A model generated the notes under the pieces. The model was not told the origin of the DNA. It saw nothing but the letters and a program-made list of their open reading frames with translations, and did no database searches. The position numbers and the translations under genes are program-made. 63,056 nt of DNA from an uncultured Acetatifactor sp. (GTDB lineage Bacteria > Bacillota > Clostridia > Lachnospirales > Lachnospiraceae): the NCBI GenBank assembly GCA_934394665.1, contig CAKRRS010000006.1, positions 1 to 63,056 of the forward strand. The letters run 5' to 3'. Positions 8,069 to 16,297 of this stretch are shown here, one piece after another. Every line of letters begins with the position of its first letter. The stretch's first letter is position 1.

Positions 8069-8207
8069 GCATTTCTCCGCACTTCGTGCTCTCGAAATGC
8101 TACATACATTCGCAATCCGGGCTATCGCCCTGCTTGCTCATGTATGTTTACTCTGCTAATCGTTATAGCGCTTTGTCTGCAAGCAGCCACGCGCTCTACG
8201 ATTGCAG
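8069..8207. repeat. Nested-palindrome element N1
   Basis: Three hairpins in a row, each an outer stem with a separate inner stem: GCATTTC/GAAATGC (8069-8100) around GCAC-TTC-GTGC; ACATACAT/ATGTATGT (8102-8147) around GGGC-TATC-GCCC; CTGC/GCAG (8153-8207) around AGCGC/GCGCT and CTGC-AA-GCAG. It starts directly after the M23 gene stop codon and fills the gap to the protease gene. Inner modules recur in the elements at 12901 and 25481. Confidence 0.7.
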
Positions 8208-8209
8208 AG

Positions 8210-9445
8210 TTATTGTGACAAGTAGTTCCAGGGGGAGGTATACGCTCCATCTTTTCTGACACTGAAATGGAGATGATTACCCGTGGAACGTCCCGTGCTT
8301 CCTACGGCTGCTATGGTCTCTCCCCTCACGACCACATCATCCTTGGATACATATAATGCGGATGCATGCATATAAATGGTGTACAATCCGCCTCCATGAT
8401 CTATCATCACATAATTACCCATGGTGTTGCTGTAAGTAGCTGCCACGACCTGACCGTCGTAAGCCGCATAGATTGCGGTTCCTTTCGGTGCCGCAAAGTC
8501 CACACCATTATGGAATTGCTCGATTCCCAGTGTGGGATGAATACGATTCCCGTAATCATCCGAGATTCTGGTGTAAGTGGCAAGTGGGAACTTAAAAGTA
8601 CCGCCGTCATAGGTCAGTACCGTACCGTTGGCTTCCAGAATTCTCTTTTTCTCGGCGATAATCGCTGCTTCCAATGCCGCGATCTCCGCATCCTGATCGG
8701 CAATGGACTGCTTGTATTCTTTGATTGCCTGTTCCTTGTTGGAAATATCGGATTCGTATGCTGTGATATCACGGTTCTTCTGATCGATCAGCGCCTCCAT
8801 GTTGGACTGTTCCTGTTCCACCCCGGCTTTGGCTTCATCCAGAATCGCTTTCTCGGCTTCCAGTTCTTCTTTGCACAGTTCGATATATTTGCGGTTCTCC
8901 ATGAAGTCTTTCCACTGCTGCCTGTCATAAGCCATAACCAGCTCCACGAAGTCCGCACGGTTCAGGAAATCGCTGAAGCTTTCTGCCTTGAGCATCATGT
9001 CTAGCAGATAGGAGTCGCCTCTCTCATACATCAATCTTATGCGCTCGACCATGGCATTTTTCTGATTTTCTTCTTTTTCCAGCGCTGCATCGAGTTCTGC
9101 CTGCGTCTGCGTAATCTCCTCTTCTTTCGCCGTGATCTTGCTCTTCAGTTCCGCAATATTCTGTTCGATTTCACTCAGATTCTGATCCAGCTGTGCCACG
9201 TAATTCTTCAGATTACTTTTCTGGGTCTCCAGATCTTTTTTGATCTGCTCCAGATTGCTCAGATTGGTCTTCATCTGCTCTTTTTCTTTTTGTGCCTGGT
9301 TGATCTGATCCTGCTTTTCCCGAATACTGTCAGAGGTAATGGAGGACATACTGGTGGCATTTACATGTAATCCCCTTACGCAAACCGGAATTGCCAGTGC
9401 CAGACACATCACCAGACATAAAATTCTCTTTTTCGTCTTATTCAA
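8210..9445 (-). CDS. Coiled-coil murein hydrolase, M23 metallopeptidase (FtsEX partner)
   Basis: A 411-residue exported protein. A signal peptide (about residues 1-31) is followed by two long coiled-coil segments (about 35-120 and 170-270) and a C-terminal LytM/M23 domain with zinc ligands in FHNGVDF and NHLHFSV. This architecture matches the EnvC/PcsB/CwlO class of peptidoglycan hydrolases that FtsEX switches on by pulling on the coiled coil. Its place directly after ftsX supports that role. The start is a TTG at 9445, with CGGAG six bases upstream. The catalytic residues look intact, so it is probably an enzyme and not just an activator. Confidence 0.92.
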   Translation of the reverse strand: MNKTKKRILCLVMCLALAIPVCVRGLHVNATSMSSITSDSIREKQDQINQAQKEKEQMKTNLSNLEQIKKDLETQKSNLKNYVAQLDQNLSEIEQNIAELKSKITAKEEEITQTQAELDAALEKEENQKNAMVERIRLMYERGDSYLLDMMLKAESFSDFLNRADFVELVMAYDRQQWKDFMENRKYIELCKEELEAEKAILDEAKAGVEQEQSNMEALIDQKNRDITAYESDISNKEQAIKEYKQSIADQDAEIAALEAAIIAEKKRILEANGTVLTYDGGTFKFPLATYTRISDDYGNRIHPTLGIEQFHNGVDFAAPKGTAIYAAYDGQVVAATYSNTMGNYVMIDHGGGLYTIYMHASALYVSKDDVVVRGETIAAVGSTGRSTGNHLHFSVRKDGAYTSPWNYLSQ

Positions 9446-9511
9446 TTTCGTCTCCGTTTTATCTCTGTTTTCCCCGGTTTCTGCTGGGAACAGCTTCCTA
9501 CGATCCTTTAC

Positions 9512-10447
9512 CTATACATGCAGATGCTTTCTGACAGTAGTCACACTTCCCAGGAAACCGATTCCCACACCTACGCCTAAGGATACCGGGATCAGGATAT
9601 GGAATATCTCCTGCACTGACAGGAAATTCAAAAATCCGCTCAGCACCATGAATCTGTTGATCACATAATTCAATGCATAATTGTACAGGGAATAGATCAG
9701 TCCCAGAGGCACTGCCGCGCCGATCAATCCGATAATCATACCCTCCAGTACGAACGGTGCACGCACGAAAAAGTCTGTCGCACCAATGTATTTCATAATA
9801 TTGATCTCTTCCGAACGTACAGAAATACCGATTGCTACAGTATTGCTGATCAGGAAAATGCTGACTGCCAGCAGGATCACAATAATCCCCATAGATACAT
9901 ACGCGATCAGCAGATTCAGTCCGCTCAGCGTATTTGCCGTCATTTCCGAATAGTTGACCTTACGCACTTCCGGAATGGACTGCAGCCAGGTCACCAGCGC
10001 ATCCTGCATGGATACGTCACTTAAGAAAATCTCATAAGTGTCCTCACCTGCCAGCGGATTCTCTGGGAACCCTTCCGCATAATCTTCACCAAAATAATCC
10101 GGTCCAAAGGTAGCCCATGCTTCATCAGCAGACTTAAACTGTACCTCTGATACTTCCGCACGCTTCGCGATCTCCTGGCCGATTTCTTCCATCCGCTGCT
10201 CGGAAGGGATCTGCCCTTCGGTATGGCTCTCGCAGTTGTCCATCTCACTATGGAAAAATACGGTTACGGATACGCCTTCCTCCGCCGTTTTCAGGATATT
10301 CTGGAAATTCGCAACGATTGCATAAAACAGGCCAAATAAGAACAGACATGCGGATATCGTTGCAATGGAAGCAAGGGAATACCATTTGTTACGGAAAATA
10401 TTGGCAAAACCCTGCTTAATTGTATAAAAAAGTGTACTAATCTTCAT
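9512..10447 (-). CDS. ftsX: Cell division protein FtsX
   Basis: A 311-residue permease-like protein with one N-terminal membrane segment (SLASIATISACLFLFGLF), an extracellular loop of about 120 residues, and three C-terminal membrane segments, the FtsX layout. With FtsE it forms a non-transporting ABC complex that relays an ATP-driven shape change to an outside hydrolase. The start at 10447 lies inside the end of ftsE (11-base overlap, GATGAAGATTAG), showing translational coupling; the ORF-maximal start at 10474 would extend much further into ftsE and lacks support. Confidence 0.94.
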   Translation of the reverse strand: MKISTLFYTIKQGFANIFRNKWYSLASIATISACLFLFGLFYAIVANFQNILKTAEEGVSVTVFFHSEMDNCESHTEGQIPSEQRMEEIGQEIAKRAEVSEVQFKSADEAWATFGPDYFGEDYAEGFPENPLAGEDTYEIFLSDVSMQDALVTWLQSIPEVRKVNYSEMTANTLSGLNLLIAYVSMGIIVILLAVSIFLISNTVAIGISVRSEEINIMKYIGATDFFVRAPFVLEGMIIGLIGAAVPLGLIYSLYNYALNYVINRFMVLSGFLNFLSVQEIFHILIPVSLGVGVGIGFLGSVTTVRKHLHV

Positions 10448-11180
10448 CAATATATCCACCCTTCTCTTCGTCACTGATGATCACGCCCTTTTTCATCGTG
10501 ATCACACGCTTCTGCATGGCGTTGACGATCTCCCGGTTATGGGTTACTACCACTACTGTGGTGCCGCTTTCGTTGATCTCCTCTAACAGCTTCATGATCT
10601 CCCAGGAGTTATTCGGATCCAGGTTACCGGTAGGCTCATCCGCCAAAAGTATGGAAGGATTATTCACCAAGGCTCTTGCCAGTGCCACGCGCTGCTGTTC
10701 CCCACCGGAGAGCTGCTTTGTCTTGGCTTTGTATTTGCCTGCCAGTCCCACGGTTGCCAGGATCGCAGGAACATTTCTGCGGATTTCGCTCACGGGTGTC
10801 TCTATGATACGCTGTGCAAATGCTACGTTTTCGTAGACATTACGGTCATTGAGCAGTCGGAAATCCTGGAATACAACGCCCAGGTTACGACGGAAACGGG
10901 GAATCTGTCTGTGCTTCAGCTTTGCCAGATCATTTCCCATAACATAAACACTGCCGCTGGTAGCCGTAAGCTCCCGCAGCAGTAATTTGATCAATGTAGA
11001 CTTACCGGAACCGCTGTCACCTACAATAAATACAAATTCTCCTCTTCCGATGCTCAGGGTCACACCGTTTAATGCCGGAGAACCGGAAGAATAAGATTTG
11101 CTGACATTGTCTAAGAAGATGATGCCGTTTTCTTCTATGATTTTCTCTCTTTTCAGCCTTTGTGCTTCTTTATTTGCCAT
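10437..11180 (-). CDS. ftsE: Cell division ATP-binding protein FtsE
   Basis: A 247-residue ABC ATPase. Walker A is GDSGSGKST, the signature is LSGGEQQRVALARAL, Walker B is ILLADEPTGNLDP and the H-loop is VVTHNREIV; GNLDP after Walker B is typical of FtsE. A basic N-terminal stretch (ANKEAQRLKREK) precedes the ABC fold and makes it somewhat longer than the usual 228 residues. The start at 11180 is chosen because a longer reading (11240) would run through the palindrome at 11213-11274; the ribosome site (AAAGG) is weak. First gene of the ftsEX-hydrolase-protease run. Confidence 0.94.
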   Translation of the reverse strand: MANKEAQRLKREKIIEENGIIFLDNVSKSYSSGSPALNGVTLSIGRGEFVFIVGDSGSGKSTLIKLLLRELTATSGSVYVMGNDLAKLKHRQIPRFRRNLGVVFQDFRLLNDRNVYENVAFAQRIIETPVSEIRRNVPAILATVGLAGKYKAKTKQLSGGEQQRVALARALVNNPSILLADEPTGNLDPNNSWEIMKLLEEINESGTTVVVVTHNREIVNAMQKRVITMKKGVIISDEEKGGYIDED

Positions 11181-11212
11181 TTTAAATCGTGCCTTTCTTA
11201 ATTCTACGTATT

Positions 11213-11274
11213 GTTCACTATTCAGAGCCTCAATTTGCAAAGTCGCTCCTAGCGGAGCTTTAGGGAATAGTGAT
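11213..11274. repeat. Dispersed ACTATTC palindrome, copy B
   Basis: CACTATTC (11216-11223) pairs with GAATAGTG (11265-11272). Inside is a second stem GCTCC-TAGC-GGAGC and the module CAAAGTCGCT (11238-11247) also seen at 2911. The element begins at the stop of the PucR/CdaR-type gene and ends before ftsE, so it again marks a gene end. Confidence 0.6.
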
Positions 11275-12359
11275 CAATACTCATACGTTTCCATATACTT
11301 CATATACTTTACAACCATCAGCGCAATCTTGAACGTGATGGCGTCTTCGAATACTCTCAGATCCAGTCCGGTGCTCTTCTGCAGCTTATCCAGACGATAA
11401 ACCAGCGTATTTCTGTGAATGAACAGCTGTCTGGAAGTCTCGGAGACATTCAGGCTGTTCTCGAAGAATTTGTAAATTGTGGTCAGTGTCTCCTCGTCGA
11501 AATCGTCCGGACTCTTGCCGCCGAAGATCTCACGAATGAACATCTTGCACAGAGGAATAGGCAGCTGATAGATCAGACGACCGATTCCCAGTTCGCTGTA
11601 TGCAATAATATCCCGCTCATCAAAGAAAATCTTACCTACATCCAGTGCCATCTTTGCTTCTTTATAGGAACGGCTGACTTCTTTGATCTCATGCACAATG
11701 GTGCCGTAGGCAATACGGATCTCCTTAATGCCTTCTTTCAGAAGTGTTGCCTCTAATGCTCTCGCTGCCTTTTCGATCTCTTTGCCGGTATCGGTCTCGG
11801 AGAATTCTTTTACCACGATCACATTGCTCTCATCGACAGCAGTAATGAAATCCTTGCTGTTGGTGCCGAAATGATTCCGGGCGATTTCCAGGACATTGTT
11901 GTCCTTGCCGCCTGCTGATTCTACGATCATGACCACTCTGGGTACATCTGTCTGGATATGCAGCTTCTTGGAACGGCTGTAGATATCTACCAACAGGAGA
12001 TTATCCAACAGCAGATTCTTGATAAAGTTGTCCTTATCAAATCTCTCTTTATAAGCTACCAGCAGATTCTGGATCTGAAAAGCAACCATTTTGCCAATCA
12101 TATAGACATCTTCACCGGTGCCGCCGGCTACCAGAATATACTCCAGCTGCTGCTCGTCATAGATCTTGAAATACTGATACCCCTGAATCTCCTGAGAGTC
12201 TGCCGGTGAGGAAGCGAATTCCACCGCAGGCTTAGAGCAGTTCCCCATATCCATGGTGGCAGCCACTTCCTTGCCATCCACGTCCATGACGCATAACTCT
12301 ACTCTGGCGATTCCTTTCAATCCTTCAATGGTATTCTGTAAAATCTGATTCGATATCAT
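11274..12359 (-). CDS. PucR/CdaR family transcriptional regulator
   Basis: A 361-residue regulator. The C-terminus has the PucR-type helix-turn-helix: NSLNVSETSRQLFIHRNTLVYRLDKL is the expected sequence form (about residues 308-333), following a middle GGDEF-like CdaR region. The N-terminal 130 residues resemble the sugar-diacid-recognition sensor domain of CdaR/SdaR proteins. The ligand is not evident, and no catabolic genes lie beside it, so the target may be its own gene or remote operons. Ribosome site GAAGGAGC precedes the ATG. Two 12-base direct repeats lie in its upstream region. Confidence 0.85.
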   Translation of the reverse strand: MISNQILQNTIEGLKGIARVELCVMDVDGKEVAATMDMGNCSKPAVEFASSPADSQEIQGYQYFKIYDEQQLEYILVAGGTGEDVYMIGKMVAFQIQNLLVAYKERFDKDNFIKNLLLDNLLLVDIYSRSKKLHIQTDVPRVVMIVESAGGKDNNVLEIARNHFGTNSKDFITAVDESNVIVVKEFSETDTGKEIEKAARALEATLLKEGIKEIRIAYGTIVHEIKEVSRSYKEAKMALDVGKIFFDERDIIAYSELGIGRLIYQLPIPLCKMFIREIFGGKSPDDFDEETLTTIYKFFENSLNVSETSRQLFIHRNTLVYRLDKLQKSTGLDLRVFEDAITFKIALMVVKYMKYMETYEY

Positions 12360-12527
12360 CTTCTGCTCCTTCAGTCCCCAACCATATTTTTTGCCGTTAC
12401 CCCAAAAATACCCTAAGCGTTGATATGTTTAGCGAGCATCAAATTCAAAAGTCTGATCATACAATCCCGGACGACTTTATGTCTTTGATCCTCTCATATC
12501 GTATATAATACAAATTTACAAAAATTC

Positions 12528-12572
12528 TAGTAAAATTGCAATAGTTTTTTATGCACTTTTTAGTAAAATTGC
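12528..12572. promoter_or_regulatory. Direct repeat TAGTAAAATTGC, candidate operator
   Basis: TAGTAAAATTGC occurs exactly at 12528-12539 and 12561-12572, 33 bases apart start to start, about three helical turns. A possible promoter for the regulator gene overlaps the first copy on the minus strand (TTGCAA, 17 bases, TAAATT). Spacing on one face of the helix suits a dimeric regulator, possibly the PucR/CdaR-type protein itself. Confidence 0.4.
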
Positions 12573-12584
12573 CATTTTCTTTTG

Positions 12585-12623
12585 AAAAAAGGAGTCCGGG
12601 AAAATCATTCCACGGACTCTTTT
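12585..12623 (-). terminator. Terminator after yjfB
   Basis: GAGTCCG (12592-12598) pairs with CGGACTC (12613-12619); on the minus strand a T-run follows (complement of AAAAAA at 12585-12590). TCTTTT on the plus side could also stop transcription in the other direction. Confidence 0.8.
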
Positions 12624-12650
12624 CGTCTTATCGTTTCTTTTGATGTCTTT

Positions 12651-12842
12651 TTACAGATACATATCGATATTACCACCCAGCTGGGGAGTTACACTTCTCT
12701 CCATCGCTGCAGAATCGATCATCGCAACGATCTGCTGTCCCTGGGTTTCCTGGGTATCCATTACTTTACCGAGTACCGCTGTTCCTACTTTTGTCTGTAA
12801 ATCATTAGAAGCCATTGACATTGATAATGCTGCAATATCCAT
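12651..12842 (-). CDS. YjfB family putative motility protein
   Basis: A 63-residue protein of the small YjfB family (putative motility protein): MDIAALSMSM at the N-terminus and QTKVGTAVLGKVMD with a C-terminal GGNIDMYL. Members often are co-expressed with flagellar genes, though the molecular role is unknown. It has an ideal AGGAGGTG site and its own terminator, so it is a single-gene unit. The nested-palindrome element N2 lies immediately upstream. Confidence 0.85.
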   Translation of the reverse strand: MDIAALSMSMASNDLQTKVGTAVLGKVMDTQETQGQQIVAMIDSAAMERSVTPQLGGNIDMYL

Positions 12843-12900
12843 GATAACACCTCCTATCTCACTTTCTATGAGTAAATTTATTAATTCGCCGGTCGTCAGT

Positions 12901-13065
12901 CACGCAAGCGTGTTGACTCTCTTGCACTCATTATATCATAAGCTCACGAATTCGTGCTTTCGCACTCTACACCCTGCTTCGCAGGATGATTCGTTCGCTA
13001 ATGAGTCCAGAAAACCAAATGTCTGCTTCGCAGCCGCTTGGTTTTCCTTGAGACTCATTATATCA
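12901..13065. repeat. Nested-palindrome element N2
   Basis: Contains CACGC-AA-GCGTG (12901-12912), CACGAATTCGTG (12945-12956), CCTGC-TTC-GCAGG (12973-12985) and AACCAA/TTGGTT (13013-13043) around CTGC-TTC-GCAG. The 13-base direct repeat ACTCATTATATCA flanks the set (12926-12938 and 13053-13065). It lies between the cvfB stop and yjfB start. GTCTGC...GCAG modules are shared with N1 and N3. Confidence 0.65.
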
Positions 13066-13089
13066 CATTCTTACAAAAAAAACTGCAAT

Positions 13090-13935
13090 TTATCGTACTC
13101 TCCGGATGCTCTTCTCGGTAATTTGAATCTTACCTTCTTTTAACAGATGTCCCACCGCGCGTTTGAACTCATTCTTGCTCATGCCGGTCTCATAGTTGAT
13201 GACTTCCGGTGCGGATTTATCGTTAAAAGGCAGGGAGCCTTCGTAGCTGTCCAGCAGCTTTTCGATCTTTTCCGCGTCTTTCCGAATCTGCAGGTATGCT
13301 TTTTCGCGGATGCTCAGAGTAAGCTTTCCGTCTTCGAGCACTTTCGCCACTCTGGCAGTCACCTGATCTCCTACGTTCAGTTCGTCGCCGCCGAAGAGTT
13401 CCTTACGGGGGATCAGGGCCGAAAAGCAGTCATCTACCGCTACAAAAGCACCGAAGTTTTTGCTGATCTCATAGATTCTTCCTGTCACCTTATCATCTTT
13501 TTGGTATGGGCTGTCTGTGCGCAGCTGCTCGTAGACATTCATGGTCGCACAAAGTCTTCCGCTCTTATCAATATACAGGGATGCCAGCACCTGGTCTCCT
13601 GCTTTTACCTTGTGTGTCTGCTGCTTGAAGGGCAGGAACAGATCTTTCTCCAGTCCCCAGTCTAAGAACGCGCCTACCTTGCCAACCTGTGCCACAGTAA
13701 GCAGTGCGACCTGTCCCATCACAAGCTTGGGGGTTCTCGTCGTTGCAATCAGGCGGTCACTGGAATCACGGTATAAAAAGGCCTCCAGCTCATCTCCCGG
13801 CTTTGCTCCCGCAGGCACCTGTTTTGCCGGCAGAAGCACCTTATCTTCCGGGGCATCTGCCGGTGCCAGGTATACACCGAATTCTACTTTTTTCACAATT
13901 GTGAGTGTCTGTTTTTCACCTAATTTCAGTTCCAC
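13090..13935 (-). CDS. cvfB: S1-type RNA-binding protein, CvfB family
   Basis: A 281-residue protein built of S1-like OB-fold repeats: the first near residues 1-60, a second near 70-130, a canonical S1 domain near 145-215 (GRIYEISKNFGAFVAVDD ... TLSIREKAYLQ), and a C-terminal winged-helix segment (GMSKNEFKRAVGHLLKEGKI). This is the layout of CvfB, an RNA-binding virulence regulator of staphylococci; function here is inferred from that family. The start codon is GTG at 13935 with AGGAG upstream. Confidence 0.88.
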   Translation of the reverse strand: MELKLGEKQTLTIVKKVEFGVYLAPADAPEDKVLLPAKQVPAGAKPGDELEAFLYRDSSDRLIATTRTPKLVMGQVALLTVAQVGKVGAFLDWGLEKDLFLPFKQQTHKVKAGDQVLASLYIDKSGRLCATMNVYEQLRTDSPYQKDDKVTGRIYEISKNFGAFVAVDDCFSALIPRKELFGGDELNVGDQVTARVAKVLEDGKLTLSIREKAYLQIRKDAEKIEKLLDSYEGSLPFNDKSAPEVINYETGMSKNEFKRAVGHLLKEGKIQITEKSIRRVR

Positions 13936-14022
13936 GTTTTCTCCTGTTCTGTCTGTTTCACAGCTTTTGTTCCGTTATCGGTTCCTTTTTATTCTGCTAT
14001 TATCACTACTCTAGTATCACTA

Positions 14023-14727
14023 TTATTGTAGAAATTCTACAGATACATAGGGTCTGCCTTCCTCATCCTGCAGGCAGATGATATATCCGTTCTCTGTCTG
14101 CACTACATAAGGATGCAGCACATCATCCAGAAATGCCTGTTTTTTATATTCCGCACGCATCTGACGGATCGCAAAATCATCCGGCAGATATTCCATGGTA
14201 ATATTCACATATTGCCCGTTATTCACGTGATGGTTGGTGTCCAGATGATGCTTTTTCACCACGATAGGTTCCAGCAGCTGTCCACCCTCCGGTACGTTGA
14301 TCTTACGGGGGGCATAGTCCATGTCCAGCTTTTCGTCGATTCCATAGCCCCTGCGCATATCTTCATTGATCATCACCGGCTTGCCCGTGGCGACATCCAG
14401 AAGGCTCCATAGGGAGTTAGCCTTCGCGATATATTCCCCCTTGTCATCCAGCATGGCAAAATTACGATATCCCAGAAATGCTTTTAGTTCATAGGGCAGG
14501 GTCACGATCCTGACTTTTTCCCCTAATTGCGGATAACGGTTCACAACGATCTGCCAGGAGGATAATACCCAGACCTGTCCGATCTCCTTCATATAGCCGA
14601 TCCCCAGTCCCACATCCTCAGAATGGAAGGTGGAACAATCCTGAAAATAATTTAGCAGCGCATCCAGCGTAAGTTTCCCCTCGCTGTCTGTCTCACTATA
14701 GCGTATTCTGCTGTCAAATGCGTACAT
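14023..14727 (-). CDS. Acyl-ACP thioesterase
   Basis: A 234-residue double hot-dog enzyme of the FatA-like bacterial acyl-ACP thioesterase family. It releases fatty acids from acyl carrier protein in the cytoplasm. The first hot-dog starts at RIRYSETDSEGKLTLDALLNYFQD and VWVLSSWQIVVNRYP; the second contains KKHHLDTNHHVNNGQYV, which carries the Asn-His pair of the catalytic site. Strong ribosome site GAAGGAGATAG. No fatty acid genes adjoin it. Confidence 0.92.
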   Translation of the reverse strand: MYAFDSRIRYSETDSEGKLTLDALLNYFQDCSTFHSEDVGLGIGYMKEIGQVWVLSSWQIVVNRYPQLGEKVRIVTLPYELKAFLGYRNFAMLDDKGEYIAKANSLWSLLDVATGKPVMINEDMRRGYGIDEKLDMDYAPRKINVPEGGQLLEPIVVKKHHLDTNHHVNNGQYVNITMEYLPDDFAIRQMRAEYKKQAFLDDVLHPYVVQTENGYIICLQDEEGRPYVSVEFLQ

Positions 14728-14778
14728 GTATCCTATCTCCTTCGTCTGCCTGCCACTGTCAGCCCCTGTGAAATGTAT

Positions 14779-15804
14779 TTACAGGGACAGCGGAGAGATT
14801 CCCAACAGCATCTGCACAATCTCCGGGAACATCTGCAGAAGGATCATCACGATCCAGAAAATGCAATAGCAGAGCATTCCGGGATTGCAGATGACCGTTT
14901 TGAATCTCTGTCCCTTGGAGATCTGTCCCGGCTCTACCGCAAATCTTTTACGGAAGACAATGAACAGAACAATTCCCGTGATCACTGCTGCCAGGATAAA
15001 CAATACATAGATCATATACCCGATCCAGCCCGGCAGGTACTGCATTATAAAGTTCATAATCTCCTGCGGATCACCGCCGTTCATCACAATCTCCTGATAT
15101 TCCTCGAGGTGAATCGCCTTCAGCAGCAGCACGCTCACAACCGCTCCCATAAAGTTGATGCACATATGCAGACCGATCGTCACTCTCAAATCCCCGGTTT
15201 TCACATACATGAATGCCAAAAAGATACCGAGCAGGAAAGCATATACGAACTGGTTCAGGTTGCCGTGAAACAGTCCGAACATCAGACCGGACAAAATGAT
15301 GGCCGCGCCCTGCCCGTATTTCACAGTGCGGTCTACGATCAGCTTGCGGAAAATATATTCTTCCAATATCGGAGCGCACAGTACCATGTAAAAGAAAGTC
15401 ACGATCATGTTAGAACCTGTGGCGTAAGTCATAATTGCGTTATCTACCGCTGTTCCCTTCAGCACTCCCACTACAGTAGTGATCAGAGTTCCAACCAGAT
15501 TGCCGCAGTACATCAGCGCATAACACATGATCAGTGCTAAAATGAACTGCCCCGGCTTGATACTTTTCTTCGCAGGTGCTTCCCCCGGCATACGCTTCAC
15601 AATAGCGATCAATGCCGGCATACCGACCAGATATAACGGCAGCACTGCCAGGATCAGATTGATCGTGGTATTTTCCAGCCACTCCGGTTTTACCAGTCCG
15701 ACAATCGCCCCTACCGCCATCTGTACTGCATAAATGATCAATGTACCGATCAGAAATCGCCATCCCAGGCTTGAAAAGTTTTTCTTCATACTCGTAGTAT
15801 CCAT
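14779..15804 (-). CDS. CPBP family intramembrane metalloprotease
   Basis: A 341-residue polytopic membrane protein. The three CPBP (Abi, CAAX-like) motifs are intact: ILEEYIFR (EExxxR), FGLFH (FxxxH) and HMCIN (HxxxN), within eight or so membrane segments. Such proteases act within the membrane; the substrate here is unknown, and no bacteriocin genes adjoin. The start at 15804 is backed by GGGGAG eight bases upstream; the longer reading at 15855 would overlap the HPr terminator. Confidence 0.9.
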   Translation of the reverse strand: MDTTSMKKNFSSLGWRFLIGTLIIYAVQMAVGAIVGLVKPEWLENTTINLILAVLPLYLVGMPALIAIVKRMPGEAPAKKSIKPGQFILALIMCYALMYCGNLVGTLITTVVGVLKGTAVDNAIMTYATGSNMIVTFFYMVLCAPILEEYIFRKLIVDRTVKYGQGAAIILSGLMFGLFHGNLNQFVYAFLLGIFLAFMYVKTGDLRVTIGLHMCINFMGAVVSVLLLKAIHLEEYQEIVMNGGDPQEIMNFIMQYLPGWIGYMIYVLFILAAVITGIVLFIVFRKRFAVEPGQISKGQRFKTVICNPGMLCYCIFWIVMILLQMFPEIVQMLLGISPLSL

Positions 15805-15827
15805 TTTAATCTCCCCTGTTTCTAAAT

Positions 15828-15868
15828 AAAGGCTGCGCCTCCGGTCTCCGGTCATGCACAGCCTCCTG
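15828..15868 (-). terminator. Terminator after the HPr gene
   Basis: AGGCTGCGC (15830-15838) pairs with GCACAGCCT (15856-15864) with one mismatch, and the minus strand continues TTTATTT. It starts about 25 bases past the HPr stop codon. Confidence 0.7.
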
Positions 15869-15888
15869 TTCTCATCTTATCCTATTGG

Positions 15889-16152
15889 TTATTCCCCAAG
15901 TCCGTTCTCAACGGCTTCCACCAAAGTCTTCAGAGCTTCCTGTTCATCTTCGCCCTCGCATACGAATTCGATCTCATCCCCACATTTTACGCATGCGCCC
16001 AATACGCTGAGCACGCTCTTGGCATTGGCGGTATTCTCACGGAATTTGAAGGTAATCAGTGATTTGAACTGCATCGCCTCCTTACACAGGATTCCGGCGG
16101 GACGCAGATGCAGACCCGTAGGATTCTTGATTACCACTTTCTGACTTACCAT
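15889..16152 (-). CDS. ptsH: HPr family phosphocarrier protein
   Basis: An 87-residue HPr. The phosphorylatable His lies in NPTGLHLRPAG (about residue 15) and the HPr-kinase target Ser in NAKSVLSVLGA (about residue 46). HPr passes phosphate from Enzyme I to sugar-specific EIIA and, through Ser-P, drives catabolite control. Enzyme I is not nearby, so this may be the general HPr or a second copy. The helix 2 region (CVKCGDEIEFVCEG) has extra Cys, as in several clostridial HPr proteins. It has its own promoter and terminator. Compare the His-less HPr-like protein at 49442. Confidence 0.9.
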   Translation of the reverse strand: MVSQKVVIKNPTGLHLRPAGILCKEAMQFKSLITFKFRENTANAKSVLSVLGACVKCGDEIEFVCEGEDEQEALKTLVEAVENGLGE

Positions 16153-16234
16153 ATCATAAACCCTCCACTATCTATATTATTCTCAATGACTCTTATCTGC
16201 TGTTCCTGTTATTTTACGTTTCCCTTACGTTTCT

Positions 16235-16263
16235 ATCATAGCATGAATATAAGGCATTCACAA
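16235..16263 (-). promoter_or_regulatory. Promoter of the HPr gene
   Basis: The minus strand has TTGTGA (16258-16263) and TATGAT (16235-16240) separated by 17 bases. The 5' untranslated region would be about 75 bases and contains ACGTAAGGGAAACGT, a short direct repeat. Confidence 0.65.
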
Positions 16264-16297
16264 GAACTTTTCACAGACATCTTCCGGAATCTGTCTC

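Noticed and set aside
8041..8209. CRISPR-like array in palindrome-rich gaps
   Set aside because: The repeated parts are nested inverted repeats of varied length with no regular spacers and no cas genes in the window.
14773..15540. Plus-strand open frame of 255 codons
   Set aside because: Antisense to the CPBP protease gene; His/Gln-rich shadow composition.
14779..15855. Bacteriocin immunity or CAAX-processing system around the CPBP protease
   Set aside because: No bacteriocin precursor, leader peptide or ABC exporter gene is adjacent.
15889..16152. Crh-like HPr at this place
   Set aside because: The His is present in NPTGLHLRPAG, so this is an ordinary HPr; the His-less protein is at 49442.
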